A DNA stretch of 64,000 nt from Shinella kummerowiae (GCF_009827055.1 NZ_WUMK01000009.1:1-64000); one strand, 5' to 3'. Positions 26,400 to 36,190 are shown, counted from the first letter of the stretch. Numbers and translations are program-made. The notes: generated by a model from the letters alone, not told the origin.

Positions 26400-28700
26400 T
26401 TAGAGATTCGGAATGCAGAGGATCGCCTGGAGGGCGCGGGCATCGATCGGCCTGGAGAGGTAGTAGCCCTGGATTTCGTCACAGCCGGCCTCGCGCAGGA
26501 AGTCGATCTGGTCGCGCGTCTCCACGCCTTCGGCGATGACACGGAGCTGCAGCGAATGAGCGAGCGAAATGACGGCGCGGGCGATCGCCGCGTCGTCCTC
26601 GTCAGCCGGCAGGTCCTGCACGAAGGAGCGGTCGATCTTCAGGCGGCCGACCGGGAAACGTTTCAGCGAGGCAAGGCTGGAATAGCCGGTGCCGAAGTCG
26701 TCGATGGCGAGGTGCACGCCGAGCTTTTCCAGCCGGTGCATGGTCTCCACCGCCTGCTGCACATCCTGCATGATCATGCTCTCGGTCAGTTCCAGCTCGA
26801 GATAACAGGCGTCAAGCCCGCTCTCCTCAAGCGCCGCCGCCACGCGCTCGACCCAGTCCTTTTCCTGGAACTGGCGGGCCGAGACATTGACGCTGACGAC
26901 GATCGACGGCAGGCCGGAGACCTGCCAGGCCTTGTTCTGCCGACAGGCGGCGCGCAGCGTCCAGTCGCCGATCGGGCCGATCAGGCCGGTCTCTTCGGCC
27001 AGCGGTATGAAATCGCCCGGCGCCACCAGCCCGCGCTCGGGATGGCGCCAGCGGATCAGTGCCTCGACCGCGAAGATGCGGCCGGTCGAAAGGTCCATCT
27101 GCGGCTGGTATTGCAGGAAAAGTTCCTGCTGGGCGAGCGCACGGCGCAACTCCTCCTGCCGCTCCAGCTTCTCGGACGCGCGGTTGGCCATTTCCGCGGT
27201 GAAGATCTGCATGGCGTCACGGCCGATCTCCTTGGCGCGGTACATGGCGACGTCGGCGCGGGCGAGCAGTTCGGTGACGTTGCGGCCGTGTTCCGGATAG
27301 GCGGCGACCCCCATGCTGCAGGTGACCTGGAAGGAACGGCCCTCGATTTCCACCGGCTCGGCGATCGCTTCACGCACGGCGCGCAGCCGGTCGTCCACCG
27401 TCTCGCCCCGGCGCATCGCGCCGTTGATGAGCACGACGAATTCATCGCCGCCAAGGCGCACGATGCTGTCGGAGGCGCGCACGCAGCGCAGCATGCGGGC
27501 CGCGACGATCTTCAGCAGTTCGTCGCCCGCATGGTGGCCGAGACTGTCATTGACCAGCTTGAAATTGTCGAGGTCGATGAAGGCGAGCGTCATCGTGCCG
27601 CCGCGGTCGTCGGCCGACTCGATGGCGGAAGCGACGCGCTCGTCGAGCATGCTGCGGTTCGGCAAACCGGTCAGCGCATCATGGTGCGCCATATACTGGA
27701 TGCTGTCCTCCGCCTCCTTGCGCTCGATGGCGATGCCGGCAATGTGCGTCGCCATGCCGACGAGCTTCATGCATTCGGCGGAGGGCTCGCCGCGGTTGCG
27801 GGAATAGAGGGCGAAGGAACCCAGCACCTTGCCCTGATAGGAGGCGATGGGCGAGGACCAGCAGGCTCGGAAGCCGTAGGGCAGGACGAGCGCCTTGTAG
27901 TCCGCCCAGAGCGGGTCGGTCTCGATATCGGATACGATGACCGGCTCGCCGCGCCACATGGCGGTGCCGCAGGAGCCCATAGACGGACCGATCTCGGCGC
28001 CCTCGATCAGCTTGCAATAGGCGGGATCAAGGTTTGGAGCGGCACCGTTGACGATATGCTTGCCATCGTGCGCCAGCATCAAGATCGAGCCGGTGACATC
28101 CGGCACATGCGCCTCGATCAGCAGGATGAGCGAGGAGAAGACCTCGACCAGCGGCGCGCCGAGCGCGATCATCTTGAGGAGATGCGCCTGGCCGAGATGC
28201 AGGCTCTCGGAGCGCTTGCGCTCGGTGATGTCGCGGGCGATGCCGACAAGGCCGATCACCTCGCCGGACCCGTTACGCACCGGCAGTTTCGAGGTGAGCA
28301 GCCATTTGAGGTTGCCCCTGGAATCGCGGATCAGCTCTTCCATGTCGAGCATCGGCCGGCCGGTGCGGATGATATCCTGCTCCGTCTCGAAGAAGCCGCG
28401 GGCGACGGGCTCGGGGTGGATGTCGAAATCCGAGAGGCCTTCCAGACTGTCCAGGCCCTCGCGCCGGTTGTCGCTGACGATCGCCCGGTTGGCGACGACG
28501 AAACGGCTGTTCCTGTCCTTGAAATAGAGGTAGTCCGGCACCTCGTCGATCATCGCTTCGAGCCAGATCGTGCGCTCGTTCTGCGCGGCGGCCAGCGGAA
28601 ACAGCCGCGCCGCCTCGCTCATCAGGCGCTCGCTTGCGGACATCAGACGCGCCGTCGCATCGGCGTCGTCATTGCCAAGGTGAGACAAGTGCGTCGACAT
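26400..28700 (-). CDS. c-di-GMP signalling protein, PAS-GAF-GGDEF-EAL
   Basis: A 766-residue soluble protein. A PAS domain (VPDYLYFKDRNSRFVVANRA) is near residues 45-165, a GAF domain at about 185-330, GGDEF at 345-500 with intact RLGGDEFVVL, and EAL at 515-760. The EAL domain keeps EALIRW, ELELTESM, IDDFGTGYSSL, KIDRSF and IAEGVET, so both cyclase and phosphodiesterase activities are possible. There is no membrane segment. ATG 28700 with GCAGGGG upstream is preferred to the earlier frame start. Divergent from the Tat-exported beta-helix protein. Confidence 0.92.
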   Translation of the reverse strand: MSTHLSHLGNDDADATARLMSASERLMSEAARLFPLAAAQNERTIWLEAMIDEVPDYLYFKDRNSRFVVANRAIVSDNRREGLDSLEGLSDFDIHPEPVARGFFETEQDIIRTGRPMLDMEELIRDSRGNLKWLLTSKLPVRNGSGEVIGLVGIARDITERKRSESLHLGQAHLLKMIALGAPLVEVFSSLILLIEAHVPDVTGSILMLAHDGKHIVNGAAPNLDPAYCKLIEGAEIGPSMGSCGTAMWRGEPVIVSDIETDPLWADYKALVLPYGFRACWSSPIASYQGKVLGSFALYSRNRGEPSAECMKLVGMATHIAGIAIERKEAEDSIQYMAHHDALTGLPNRSMLDERVASAIESADDRGGTMTLAFIDLDNFKLVNDSLGHHAGDELLKIVAARMLRCVRASDSIVRLGGDEFVVLINGAMRRGETVDDRLRAVREAIAEPVEIEGRSFQVTCSMGVAAYPEHGRNVTELLARADVAMYRAKEIGRDAMQIFTAEMANRASEKLERQEELRRALAQQELFLQYQPQMDLSTGRIFAVEALIRWRHPERGLVAPGDFIPLAEETGLIGPIGDWTLRAACRQNKAWQVSGLPSIVVSVNVSARQFQEKDWVERVAAALEESGLDACYLELELTESMIMQDVQQAVETMHRLEKLGVHLAIDDFGTGYSSLASLKRFPVGRLKIDRSFVQDLPADEDDAAIARAVISLAHSLQLRVIAEGVETRDQIDFLREAGCDEIQGYYLSRPIDARALQAILCIPNL

Positions 28701-28933
28701 GAACCCCTGCAATTTTCTAGGGCAAGGAAGCACACCGCGAACCGCCGCCTCTTCCGAACGCCCGAAGGTACACCTAGAGTCGTTATCCAACCCTAAAGGA
28801 AACCGGCGAAATGCCGCCAATCCGGCCTTTGAGGCGCAGGATCAACAACCGCAGCGGGCATCACCCAAAACGTTCCGTTTCGGCACAGGACCGGTTGGCA
28901 CGGTTCCTGCTCCTTGGCCGGCAAGGAGTTTTC

Positions 28934-30304
28934 ATGGTTAGCAGACGGTTATTTCTCTCCGGTCTCGGTCTTGGCGCGGCAGGCACCACCTCCGTAGCGC
29001 TTGCACAGACGCCGCGCCTGCCGATCATCGATGTCGATTTACGGGGCAGTATCGATGCTTCGGCCCATGGCATCCGGCCCGGTGCCGGCGACCGCAAGAG
29101 CAAGGCCTTCGCCAAGCTCCTCAAGGAGGCGGCCGCGAAGAACCTACCGGTCTTCCTGCCGCCGGGCGATTACGTCATCTCCAACATGACGCTGCCCGAC
29201 AATGCGCGTATCACCGGTGTAGCGGGCGCCACCCGCATCGTCTATGGCGGCGACGGCCATCTCTTTGCCGGCGATGGGCTTGCCCGCGTCGAGCTTGCCA
29301 ATCTCGTCATCGACGGAGCGAACCGCTGGCTCGACGATACCGTCCAGGGCCTCGTCCATCTCAGCAATGTCGCCAATGTGACGATCGAGAACTGCGAGAT
29401 CCAGGGGTCTTCGAAGACCGCGGTCAGCCTGGAGCGCTCCGGCGGGCGCATTGAGCGCAACCGGCTGTCGGGTGCCGCCGAATACGCGCTTTACGCCGTC
29501 GACAGCCACACGCTTTCCGTCACCGGCAACCTGGTCTTCGATTGCGGCAATGGCGGCATCCTGATCCATCGCTGGCAGAAGGGTCGCGACGGCACCATCG
29601 TCTCCGGCAACCGCATCGCGCGCATTGGCGCCACGAATGGCGGCACCGGCCAGTACGGCAACGGCATCAACATCTTCCGCGCCGACGACGTGATGATTTC
29701 CAACAACCACGTCTCGGGTTGTGCCTTCTCCGCCATCCGCTCCAATGCCGGCTCGAACGTACAGATATCAGGCAATACCTGCCTCGACAGCGGCGAGACG
29801 GCGATCTACTCGGAATTCGGCTTCGAGGGCGCGATCGTCAACGGCAACCTGATCGACGGGGCCGCCAACGGCATCCTCATCGTCAATTTCAACGAGGGCG
29901 GCAGGCTCGCCACCGTCACCGGCAATGTCGTGCGCAACCTCAAGCTCGAAGGCCCCTATGTGCATGACGGCGCCGGCTTCGGCTTCGGCATCGCCGTGGA
30001 GGCCGACACCGTCGTCTCCGGCAACACGATCGAGAACGCGCCGCAATGGGGGTTGGCGCTCGGCTGGGGACCCTTCATGCGCGGCCTCGTCGTCAGCGGC
30101 AATCTGGTGCGCAAGAGCCCGGTCGGCTGCATGGTGACGGTGGTCGAAGAGGCAGGATCGGCGCTGATTACCGGCAACATCTTCGAAGACACGCCGGAGG
30201 CCGCCATTGCCGGCTACCGCTGGAAGGAACGCACGACAGGCGACCTCGCCAGGGAGTCTTCCGACTACGCGCACCTGACGATCGAACGGAACCGGGCGGG
30301 CTAA
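28934..30304 (+). CDS. Tat-exported right-handed beta-helix protein (TIGR03808-like)
   Basis: A 456-residue secreted protein. The signal MVSRRLFLSGLGLGAAG is twin-arginine-like, with cleavage after ALA near residue 24. The rest consists of parallel beta-helix coils of about 20-25 residues with repeated GN and SGN turns (VSGNRI, ISNNHVSG, VSGNTIE, ITGNIFE). It matches the Rhizobiales family of Tat-translocated repetitive proteins. Pectate-lyase-like folds suggest polysaccharide binding or cleavage, but no catalytic residues can be assigned. AAGGAG precedes ATG 28934. Confidence 0.88.
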   Translation: MVSRRLFLSGLGLGAAGTTSVALAQTPRLPIIDVDLRGSIDASAHGIRPGAGDRKSKAFAKLLKEAAAKNLPVFLPPGDYVISNMTLPDNARITGVAGATRIVYGGDGHLFAGDGLARVELANLVIDGANRWLDDTVQGLVHLSNVANVTIENCEIQGSSKTAVSLERSGGRIERNRLSGAAEYALYAVDSHTLSVTGNLVFDCGNGGILIHRWQKGRDGTIVSGNRIARIGATNGGTGQYGNGINIFRADDVMISNNHVSGCAFSAIRSNAGSNVQISGNTCLDSGETAIYSEFGFEGAIVNGNLIDGAANGILIVNFNEGGRLATVTGNVVRNLKLEGPYVHDGAGFGFGIAVEADTVVSGNTIENAPQWGLALGWGPFMRGLVVSGNLVRKSPVGCMVTVVEEAGSALITGNIFEDTPEAAIAGYRWKERTTGDLARESSDYAHLTIERNRAG

Positions 30305-30402
30305 CCCCCTGCCCCTTGCATGCGTCTCTTCTTCTTGCCCGAACGGAGAGGCGCCATGGTGGATGAGGGAGCAGCCTTCCGCACGCTCCCTCATCTGCTT
30401 TC

Positions 30403-30903
30403 TTAGCCGCCGTGCCCCTCGTGGTTGCCCGAAGCGCCCTCGCCCTGGTTTGCACCGGGCTTTGCGCTTTCGATCTTGAAGTCCACGTCGAGCGTGCCGG
30501 CCTTTTCGAAGTTCAGCGTCGCCTTGAATTTTTCCCCCTCCTTGAAGGGGTGCTTGATGCGCATGAACATGATGTGCAGGCCGCCGGACTTGAGTTCGAC
30601 CTTGGCGCCGGCGGGGATTTCGATGCCGTCCGGTAGCTGGCGCATCTTCATCACGTCGTTCTCCACGGCCATTTCGTGGATCTGCACGTCGTCGGAGACA
30701 TCCGGCGCGGTGATCGAGACGAGCCGGTCGGCCTCCCTGCCCTTGTTGGTGATGGTCATGAAGCCGCCGCCGACGGGCTGGCCGGGCAAGGTCGCCTTGG
30801 AGGCCGGGTGGTGGACTTCGAGATTGCCGACCGTGAAGTCGTGGGCAAAGGCGGCGGAGGCGGAAAGCGCCAGCGCGAGGGCAGTTGCGAGGATGCGGTT
30901 CAT
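30403..30903 (-). CDS. Periplasmic copper chaperone, PCu(A)C family
   Basis: A 166-residue periplasmic protein with a signal peptide (ending ASAAFA). The copper-binding PCuAC pattern is intact: HEM, a second Met in NDVMKM about ten residues on, and HIMFM about 21 residues later. The C-terminal tail adds NHEGHGG, another possible metal-binding His cluster. Such chaperones deliver Cu(I) to cytochrome c oxidase. It is the last gene of a minus-strand set behind the PepSY membrane protein and the Cys-containing small protein, with a 22-base gap. Confidence 0.92.
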   Translation of the reverse strand: MNRILATALALALSASAAFAHDFTVGNLEVHHPASKATLPGQPVGGGFMTITNKGREADRLVSITAPDVSDDVQIHEMAVENDVMKMRQLPDGIEIPAGAKVELKSGGLHIMFMRIKHPFKEGEKFKATLNFEKAGTLDVDFKIESAKPGANQGEGASGNHEGHGG

Positions 30904-30925
30904 GGAGATGTCCTTTCGGCTGTGA

Positions 30926-32314
30926 TCAGGAAAAGATGCGCCGCAGCGGCGGCACGAAGCGGATGACGCCCTGATCGAGGACGATCATGGCAAGGATGGT
31001 GAGGCCGGTCAGCGGGAACAGCACGCCGAACACCGCAGCGATTGCCCACAGGCCGAGATAGATGCGCGTTTCACGCGGCGCCGGCGGCACGCCGATGCGC
31101 CCCTTCGGCCGGCGCTTCCACCACATGACGACGGCCGAGACGCTCATGGCGATGACGACGAAACAGGTGGACAGCATGAGGAGCTGGTTGAACAGCCCCC
31201 ATTCCTGCCCCTTGTGCACGTTGATGCTCCATTCGATCAGCTTGCCCGTCGCCGGATAGTCGGCAAAGGCGGTATCGACGAGGCGCTCGCCGGTATACTG
31301 GTCGATGTGGAGCGTGCGCTCGTATTGCAGATCGGCGGGAAAGATCGCCGCGGTATAGACACCGGTCTCGCCTGAGGGCGGCGACAGGTCGTAGCCCGGC
31401 AGCATGCCGGCGGCATTGGCGATCGTCACGGCATTGTCGAGGCCGATCGGCGGCAGCGCGGTCTGGCCATCGCTCGGGACGGTCGATTCCGGCACCGGGG
31501 CATTTTCCATCAGCCAGGAGGCCTTCGGCAGCACGTCCGTCGTCACCAGCATGGAATGCGGCACGCGGTCCCACAGTTCGACCGGATAGCCCATGCCGTT
31601 CGCCGTCAGGGTGGCGTTGACCTTGGAACCCCAGAAGCCGGACCACAACAGGCCGCTGAAGGCCATGAACAGGATGACGACGCTGGCAAAAATGCCGGTG
31701 ACGGCGTGGATGTCACGCCAGAAGACGCGCCGTGCCGGCGTGCCGCGCACGCTGACCACGCCGCCCGTCTGGCTGCGTGGCCACCAGAGATAGATGCCGG
31801 TCAGCGTCAGCACGATGGCGAAACCGGCAACCACTTCGATGATGCGCTCCCAGGACGTGCCGAAATAATCGAGGCTGTGCAGGTCCTCGACGACCTGGTT
31901 GAATTCTTCCGCAGCCCCCACTGTGTCGAGCACGTTTCCGGTGTAGGGATCGACGAAGACGAGTACCTTGCCGGCCTCCGTCGAGACCGTCACACGCGCG
32001 GACCGGTCGGCACCGGCCGGCGTGCGGTAGGTGGAGAGGCTTGCGCCCGGCACGGCGCTCACCGCCTTCTCCGCGATAGCGGAGGGGGCAAGCTCCGTGC
32101 TGCCGACCGTCACATAGTTGCGGTAGCGAAAGAGGCTGGCGTCGATCTCGTCGTTGAAGAGGTAGAGCCCGCCGGTGATGGCGAGGCTGATCATGAAGGG
32201 CACGGCGAGCAGGCCGGCGAAGAAGTGCCAGCGCCAGATGGCGCGGTAGAGGCGCTGGGCAACTGCGGATGGTTCGGCGGCGGCAGCGACCGGCGCGTCG
32301 GAAATTACGGACAT
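30926..32314 (-). CDS. PepSY-associated membrane protein
   Basis: A 462-residue inner-membrane protein with four likely membrane segments: near residues 28-52, about 155-177, about 205-228 and a pair near 375-460. Large periplasmic loops contain PepSY-like segments (GNVLDTVGAAEEFNQ, YTGERLVDTAFADYP). The N-terminal RAIWRWHFFAGLLAVPFM is typical of the family, often annotated as iron-regulated or reductase-like. Its place between a copper chaperone and a Cys-containing protein suggests a role in copper or heme-protein biogenesis rather than siderophore uptake. Confidence 0.85.
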   Translation of the reverse strand: MSVISDAPVAAAAEPSAVAQRLYRAIWRWHFFAGLLAVPFMISLAITGGLYLFNDEIDASLFRYRNYVTVGSTELAPSAIAEKAVSAVPGASLSTYRTPAGADRSARVTVSTEAGKVLVFVDPYTGNVLDTVGAAEEFNQVVEDLHSLDYFGTSWERIIEVVAGFAIVLTLTGIYLWWPRSQTGGVVSVRGTPARRVFWRDIHAVTGIFASVVILFMAFSGLLWSGFWGSKVNATLTANGMGYPVELWDRVPHSMLVTTDVLPKASWLMENAPVPESTVPSDGQTALPPIGLDNAVTIANAAGMLPGYDLSPPSGETGVYTAAIFPADLQYERTLHIDQYTGERLVDTAFADYPATGKLIEWSINVHKGQEWGLFNQLLMLSTCFVVIAMSVSAVVMWWKRRPKGRIGVPPAPRETRIYLGLWAIAAVFGVLFPLTGLTILAMIVLDQGVIRFVPPLRRIFS

Positions 32315-32378
32315 GCAAAAATCCCGTCAGGCTGGATTTCAGGCGCGCGACGGCAAGCCGCCGCGCAGGCTCAAAACA

Positions 32379-32762
32379 TCAGACGGACAGGAAGGGGGGT
32401 GCGCGCGGCGGCGCACCGGGGCGCTCGCGCCTGGAATGCAACGCCTCTTCGACGAGCGGAGAGGTGGCGACATGGCGGAAGGCAAGAACGGCACCGGCGA
32501 GATCGGCCGGCTCCGGCATCAGCATGGCACTGCCGATGCGGCAGGCCTCGCACTTCACCGGCATGACATGCTTGACCTTGCCGTCGACCACGTCGTTCAG
32601 GCAGATGTCGGCGATGGTGCCATCCGGCAGGACATATTGCGCGAGTTCGAAAACGCTCGGCTGGCTGGCTGCGGCCGGTTGATGGGCAAAACCGACGAAC
32701 AGCAGGGCGACCGCGCAGAGAATGCGCAGGCAGGCGGCCCAGCGTGTCATGCCTTGTTTCAT
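32379..32762 (-). CDS. Exported CxxC protein (DUF2946-like)
   Basis: A 127-residue protein with a signal peptide or anchor (residues 10-32, ending AAA). The mature part has ADICLND, then VKCEACRIG, so three cysteines including one CxxC, and an Arg/Pro-rich C-terminus. The layout resembles small DUF2946-type proteins found beside copper genes. It is first in the minus-strand set with PepSY and PCuAC genes (64-base gap), so a metal-related role is inferred from context. No function is shown by the sequence alone. Confidence 0.65.
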   Translation of the reverse strand: MKQGMTRWAACLRILCAVALLFVGFAHQPAAASQPSVFELAQYVLPDGTIADICLNDVVDGKVKHVMPVKCEACRIGSAMLMPEPADLAGAVLAFRHVATSPLVEEALHSRRERPGAPPRAPPFLSV

Positions 32763-32852
32763 CGATCATCCCCATCCGCCTTTGCGGATATTTCGGCCTT
32801 ACTCCCAAAGGCGGGGCGCGGTCAATGCGACAAAGCGGGTCGGCGGCGGCGC

Positions 32853-32917
32853 TGCCCCCTCATCCGCGTGCCGGCACCTTCTCCTCGGTGGGGAGAAGGT
32901 GACCCGAAGGGTCGGGG
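32853..32917. repeat. RIME-like palindromic repeat
   Basis: GCCCCCTCATCCGC... CACCTTCTCC-TCGGT-GGGGAGAAGGTG ...: one copy of the same GC-rich family seen at 6.95, 21.35 and 54.4 kb, here between the divergent copper set and a GST gene. Confidence 0.75.
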
Positions 32918-33019
32918 CCGGTTTGACGGACATCACGACAATTCATCGATCGATCAAGTGCTTGCTCTACCCTTCCCGCGCGCCGCCGCTTAATCTGGCG
33001 CGCAAAATCAGGAGGATCC

Positions 33020-33679
33020 ATGCTCACCATCTACGGCGTCTACCGCTCGCGTGCATCGCGCAATTACTGGCTCGCCGGCGAACTTGGCCTGCCCTTCGTC
33101 TCGGTGCCGATCGTGCAGGCGCGCCGCATCGACGATCCGCAGGCGGCCGATGCGCCCATCAACACCCAATCGCCGGAATTTCTCGCCGTCAACCCGACCG
33201 GGCTTATCCCCTGCATCGACGACGGCGGTTTCGTGATGACGGAATCGCTCGCCATCAACCTCTATCTCGCCCGGAAGCATGGCGGCCCGCTCGCCGGCCA
33301 GACGGTGACGGAAGAGGCGGAAATGCTGCAATGGACGATGTGGGCGGCGACCGAGGTGGAGCCGCACGCGGTGAAGATCATCCTGGCGCTCGACACGCGT
33401 GCCTCCGAGACCGAACAGGGGCGGCTGACGATCCGCGCGGCGGCAAAGGCGCTGAAGAAGTGCTTCAAGCGCTTCGATCAGCATCTCGCCGCGACCGGCC
33501 ATGTCGTCGGCAACCGCTTCACCGTCGCCGACCTCAATGTTGCGGAGGTTTTCCGCTATGCGATGAGCCAGCCGGAGCTGTTCGACGCGGCGCCGAACGT
33601 CAAGGCGTGGCTTGACGCCTGCCAGTCGCGCCCGGCCTTCAAGGCGATGATGGCGACGCGCCTTACCGAGCTTGAATGA
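33020..33679 (+). CDS. Glutathione S-transferase family protein
   Basis: A 219-residue GST. The thioredoxin-like N-domain begins [21 protein letters not shown], with a Ser-rich active-site region and no CPW cysteine. The glutathione-binding [22 protein letters not shown] is conserved. The C-domain is helical with [19 protein letters not shown] precedes the ATG. Its 3' end overlaps the convergent LysR gene by 17 bases. Substrate unknown. Confidence 0.9.
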   Translation: MLTIYGVYRSRASRNYWLAGELGLPFVSVPIVQARRIDDPQAADAPINTQSPEFLAVNPTGLIPCIDDGGFVMTESLAINLYLARKHGGPLAGQTVTEEAEMLQWTMWAATEVEPHAVKIILALDTRASETEQGRLTIRAAAKALKKCFKRFDQHLAATGHVVGNRFTVADLNVAEVFRYAMSQPELFDAAPNVKAWLDACQSRPAFKAMMATRLTELE

Positions 33680-34580
33680 CCGCGCCGGCAAAACCATCCT
33701 CATCCTCGGCGATGGCCGCGCGCAGCCAGCGCTTGAACAGCGAGACCTTGCGCGGCTCCGGCATGCCCGGGGCCGTGACGAAATAATAGCCCATGCCGGT
33801 CTCCACGCGGATGGGGAACGGCGCGACCAGCCGCCCCTCCTTCAGCGCCCAGGAGGCCAGCACCGGCCAGGCGAGCAGCACGCCCTGCCCGGCCAGCGCC
33901 GCATCCAGGCAGAGCGAGGCGTCGGAAAACACATGCCGCGCCTTCGGCGGCGCAATCGGCAGGCCCGCCGCCTTCAGCCAGCGCTCCCAGGTGAAGGCAT
34001 CGTTGCCATCGACCACCGCCGGCTGCCGGGCGAGATCCTGCGGCGTCCTGATCTTGTCCGCAAGTGCCGGCGCGCAGACCGGGAACATGACCTGCGGCAG
34101 CAAAAACTCCGCCGTGACATCCGGCCAGGTGCCGGGGCCGACGCGAATGCCGAGATCGACATCGGAGCGCGCGAGATCGACCAGCGTCGTCGTCGCCTCG
34201 ATGCGCAGGCTGATATCGGGATGGGCGGCGGCAAAACGATCGATGCGGTGGATGAGCCAGCGCGAGGCGAAGATGGGTGCTACGGAAATCGTCAGGATCG
34301 CATCGTCGCGGCGCTGCGTGGTCGCGACCGCCTCGGAGAGTTGACGAAAGGCGGCGGACAGGCGCGCGAGGAACGGCGTGCCGAAGGCCGTCTGCTGCAG
34401 GCCGCGGGCGGTGCGGTCGAAGATCGACCGGCCAAGCTGCTCCTCCGCCTTGATGACCTGCTGGCTGACCGCGCCGACCGTGACGCCGAGTTCTTCCGCC
34501 GCCGCCTGGAGCGAGCCGAGCCGCCCCACCGTCTCCAGCGCACGCAGACCGTTGAGATGGACGCGGTTGAGGTTCTTCAT
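33663..34580 (-). CDS. LysR-family regulator, GcvA-like
   Basis: A 305-residue LysR protein. The N-terminus ([33 protein letters not shown]) and [14 protein letters not shown] are typical of the GcvA-like branch. Its stop lies inside the end of the convergent GST gene. A TATAG-CTTTT-CTATA inverted repeat at 34580-34594 abuts the start codon and may be an operator or -10 region. Target genes are not evident; the GST is the closest candidate. Confidence 0.9.
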   Translation of the reverse strand: MKNLNRVHLNGLRALETVGRLGSLQAAAEELGVTVGAVSQQVIKAEEQLGRSIFDRTARGLQQTAFGTPFLARLSAAFRQLSEAVATTQRRDDAILTISVAPIFASRWLIHRIDRFAAAHPDISLRIEATTTLVDLARSDVDLGIRVGPGTWPDVTAEFLLPQVMFPVCAPALADKIRTPQDLARQPAVVDGNDAFTWERWLKAAGLPIAPPKARHVFSDASLCLDAALAGQGVLLAWPVLASWALKEGRLVAPFPIRVETGMGYYFVTAPGMPEPRKVSLFKRWLRAAIAEDEDGFAGAVIQAR

Positions 34581-34683
34581 ATAGCTTTTCTATAATCCTG
34601 TCTTGAACTACTCGATTGCGAAATTTGCCCTTCGGCGCGATTATCAGGCATCGACAATGGTAACGCACCGCAAGGAGAAGGCA

Positions 34684-34890
34684 ATGCTCAAGATTTTCTC
34701 CAGGCTCGCCGAAGCTCTCAGGGCCGAGGCCGACGCTGCGGACACGCCCGTCTGGATGCGCGATCCGCTCTCCCATCCCGATATCGAGACGATGGACGCC
34801 CGCGCGCTGGGCGACCTGCCCTTCGGCCTCTTCCGGGCGCCGCGTCTCTCCCCCGACAATACATCCCAATCCTGCATCCATCCGGCCTGA
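34684..34890 (+). CDS. Small conserved-looking protein, unknown
   Basis: A 68-residue soluble protein with a basic amphipathic start (MLKIFSRLAEALRAE) and the segment DPLSHPDIETMDARALGDLP, which recalls the 'M-ARELADLP' endings of DUF1127-like small proteins; the match is too weak to name. AAGGAG precedes ATG 34684, favouring this start over an in-frame ATG at 34603. It may be divergently controlled with the LysR gene. Function unknown. Confidence 0.6.
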   Translation: MLKIFSRLAEALRAEADAADTPVWMRDPLSHPDIETMDARALGDLPFGLFRAPRLSPDNTSQSCIHPA

Positions 34891-34945
34891 TCCTCCCTCG
34901 CAGTCGGCGCCTCCCCGGTGTAAGTTTCACCGGGGAGGTTTTGGC

Positions 34946-35290
34946 ATGCCGGACGATGAGACCCAGATGCTGCTGGCGCGCCTCCAGCGCCTTGCCGAGG
35001 ATTTGCCGGGCGTCGAGACCGGCACGTCCTATGGCACGCCGGCGCTGAAGGTGGCCGGGAAACTCTTCCTACGCATCAAGGATGCCCAGACATTGGTGTT
35101 GATGGCGCCAATGGACGAGAAGGAGCGCCTGATCGAGATGGCGCCCGGGATCTACTACGAAACCGACCATTACAAGGGTTGGCCCGCCTTGCTCGTGCGG
35201 GCCGCGGCGATCGACGATGCGGAACTGCGCCACCGCATGGCTGAGGCCTGGCGCTTCAAGGCGCCGGCAAAGCTGCGCAAGCTCACCTGA
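34946..35290 (+). CDS. MmcQ/YjbR family protein
   Basis: A 114-residue protein of the MmcQ/YjbR family, a small CyaY-like alpha/beta fold with proposed DNA-binding or regulatory roles. Typical elements are LPGVETGTSYGTPALKVAGKLF in the first half, the central LIEMAPGIYYETDHYKGWPALLV, and the closing LRHRMAEAWRFKAPAKL. GGGGAGG precedes the ATG. It stands alone. Cellular role not established. Confidence 0.88.
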   Translation: MPDDETQMLLARLQRLAEDLPGVETGTSYGTPALKVAGKLFLRIKDAQTLVLMAPMDEKERLIEMAPGIYYETDHYKGWPALLVRAAAIDDAELRHRMAEAWRFKAPAKLRKLT

Positions 35291-35356
35291 ACCGCATATC
35301 CCCTTTCAACCTTACCACGCTTGACAGCCCGCCCGGGCGAAGGTTAAACCAGTTTC

Positions 35357-35374
35357 GTAACGTAATAACATTAC
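35357..35374. promoter_or_regulatory. Candidate metalloregulator (Zur-like) operator
   Basis: GTAACGTAATAACATTAC is an 18-bp imperfect palindrome (seven of nine pairs) 16 bases before the DUF4198 gene. Its right half TAACATTAC resembles alphaproteobacterial zinc-regulator boxes. The regulator assignment is inference. Confidence 0.45.
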
Positions 35375-35390
35375 TACTCTGGAGACAAAA

Positions 35391-36128
35391 ATGCTGAGGC
35401 AGATCATCGCTGTTTCGGGTGCGCTTTCGCTCGCCCTTCTTCTTCCCGTCACCGCCAGCGCGCATGGCGCCTGGGTGGCGGAGCGCTGGGGCGAACTCGG
35501 CGTCATCTATGGCCACGGCGCTGGCGACGATGCCTATGACCCGGCGCGCATCAGCACGGCCGTTGCGATTGGCGAGGATGGAGCGGCAATGCCGGTTTCC
35601 GTCGAAAAGCGGGAAAAACACGCAGTCCTGAAGCCCGAAGGCGAGCCTGCCGCCATCGCACTGACCTTCGACAACGGCTACTGGACGGAAAAGACCGACG
35701 GCAAGTGGGTGAACGAGGCGAAAGACAAGGTCGCTGACGCCAAGGCCACGGGCCATTATATCAAGAACAGCCTCTCGCTTCTGCACGTGCACGACGCGCT
35801 GCCTGCCTTCCCGAAGCAGGACCTGCAGATCGTGCCGCTCGACAACCCCATTGGCCGCAAGGCCGGTGACCCGATCCGCCTGCGCGTGCTCTATGACGGC
35901 AAGCCGCTTGCCGGCGCGGTCGTGACGCTCGACTACATCAATCAGGCGACGCTCAAGAGCGATCCGACGGATGCGGATGGCGAGGTCGTCGTGGCGATCC
36001 GCAATGACGGGCTGAACGTGCTGGCGGTCGACCATAGCGTGCCGCTGGAAAACGACCCGAAGGCGGACACGATCGGCTACACGGCAACGCTGAGTTTTGT
36101 CGCCGAAGCGCATAGCCACGACGACTAA
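35391..36128 (+). CDS. Exported DUF4198 protein, metal-linked
   Basis: A 245-residue periplasmic protein with a signal peptide ending TASA-HGAW. It has the DUF4198 pattern: N-terminal HGAW after cleavage, a central LHVHDALPAF, a C-terminal carboxypeptidase-regulatory-like beta-sandwich (PLAGAVVTLDYINQATLKSDPTDADGEV) and an AHSHDD tail. DUF4198 proteins often accompany nickel, cobalt or zinc uptake systems. The His-rich ends and the palindrome before the gene support metal-dependent expression. GGAG precedes the ATG. Confidence 0.83.
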   Translation: MLRQIIAVSGALSLALLLPVTASAHGAWVAERWGELGVIYGHGAGDDAYDPARISTAVAIGEDGAAMPVSVEKREKHAVLKPEGEPAAIALTFDNGYWTEKTDGKWVNEAKDKVADAKATGHYIKNSLSLLHVHDALPAFPKQDLQIVPLDNPIGRKAGDPIRLRVLYDGKPLAGAVVTLDYINQATLKSDPTDADGEVVVAIRNDGLNVLAVDHSVPLENDPKADTIGYTATLSFVAEAHSHDD

Positions 36129-36190
36129 AAAGGCCCGCGCTGGAAAGCGCCGGCCCTGGACTACTGACAAGGCCCCGATAACCCCTCCTC

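Noticed and set aside
31556-32566. A 336-codon plus-strand frame
   Set aside because: Antisense to the PepSY and Cys-protein genes; no start context or domain.
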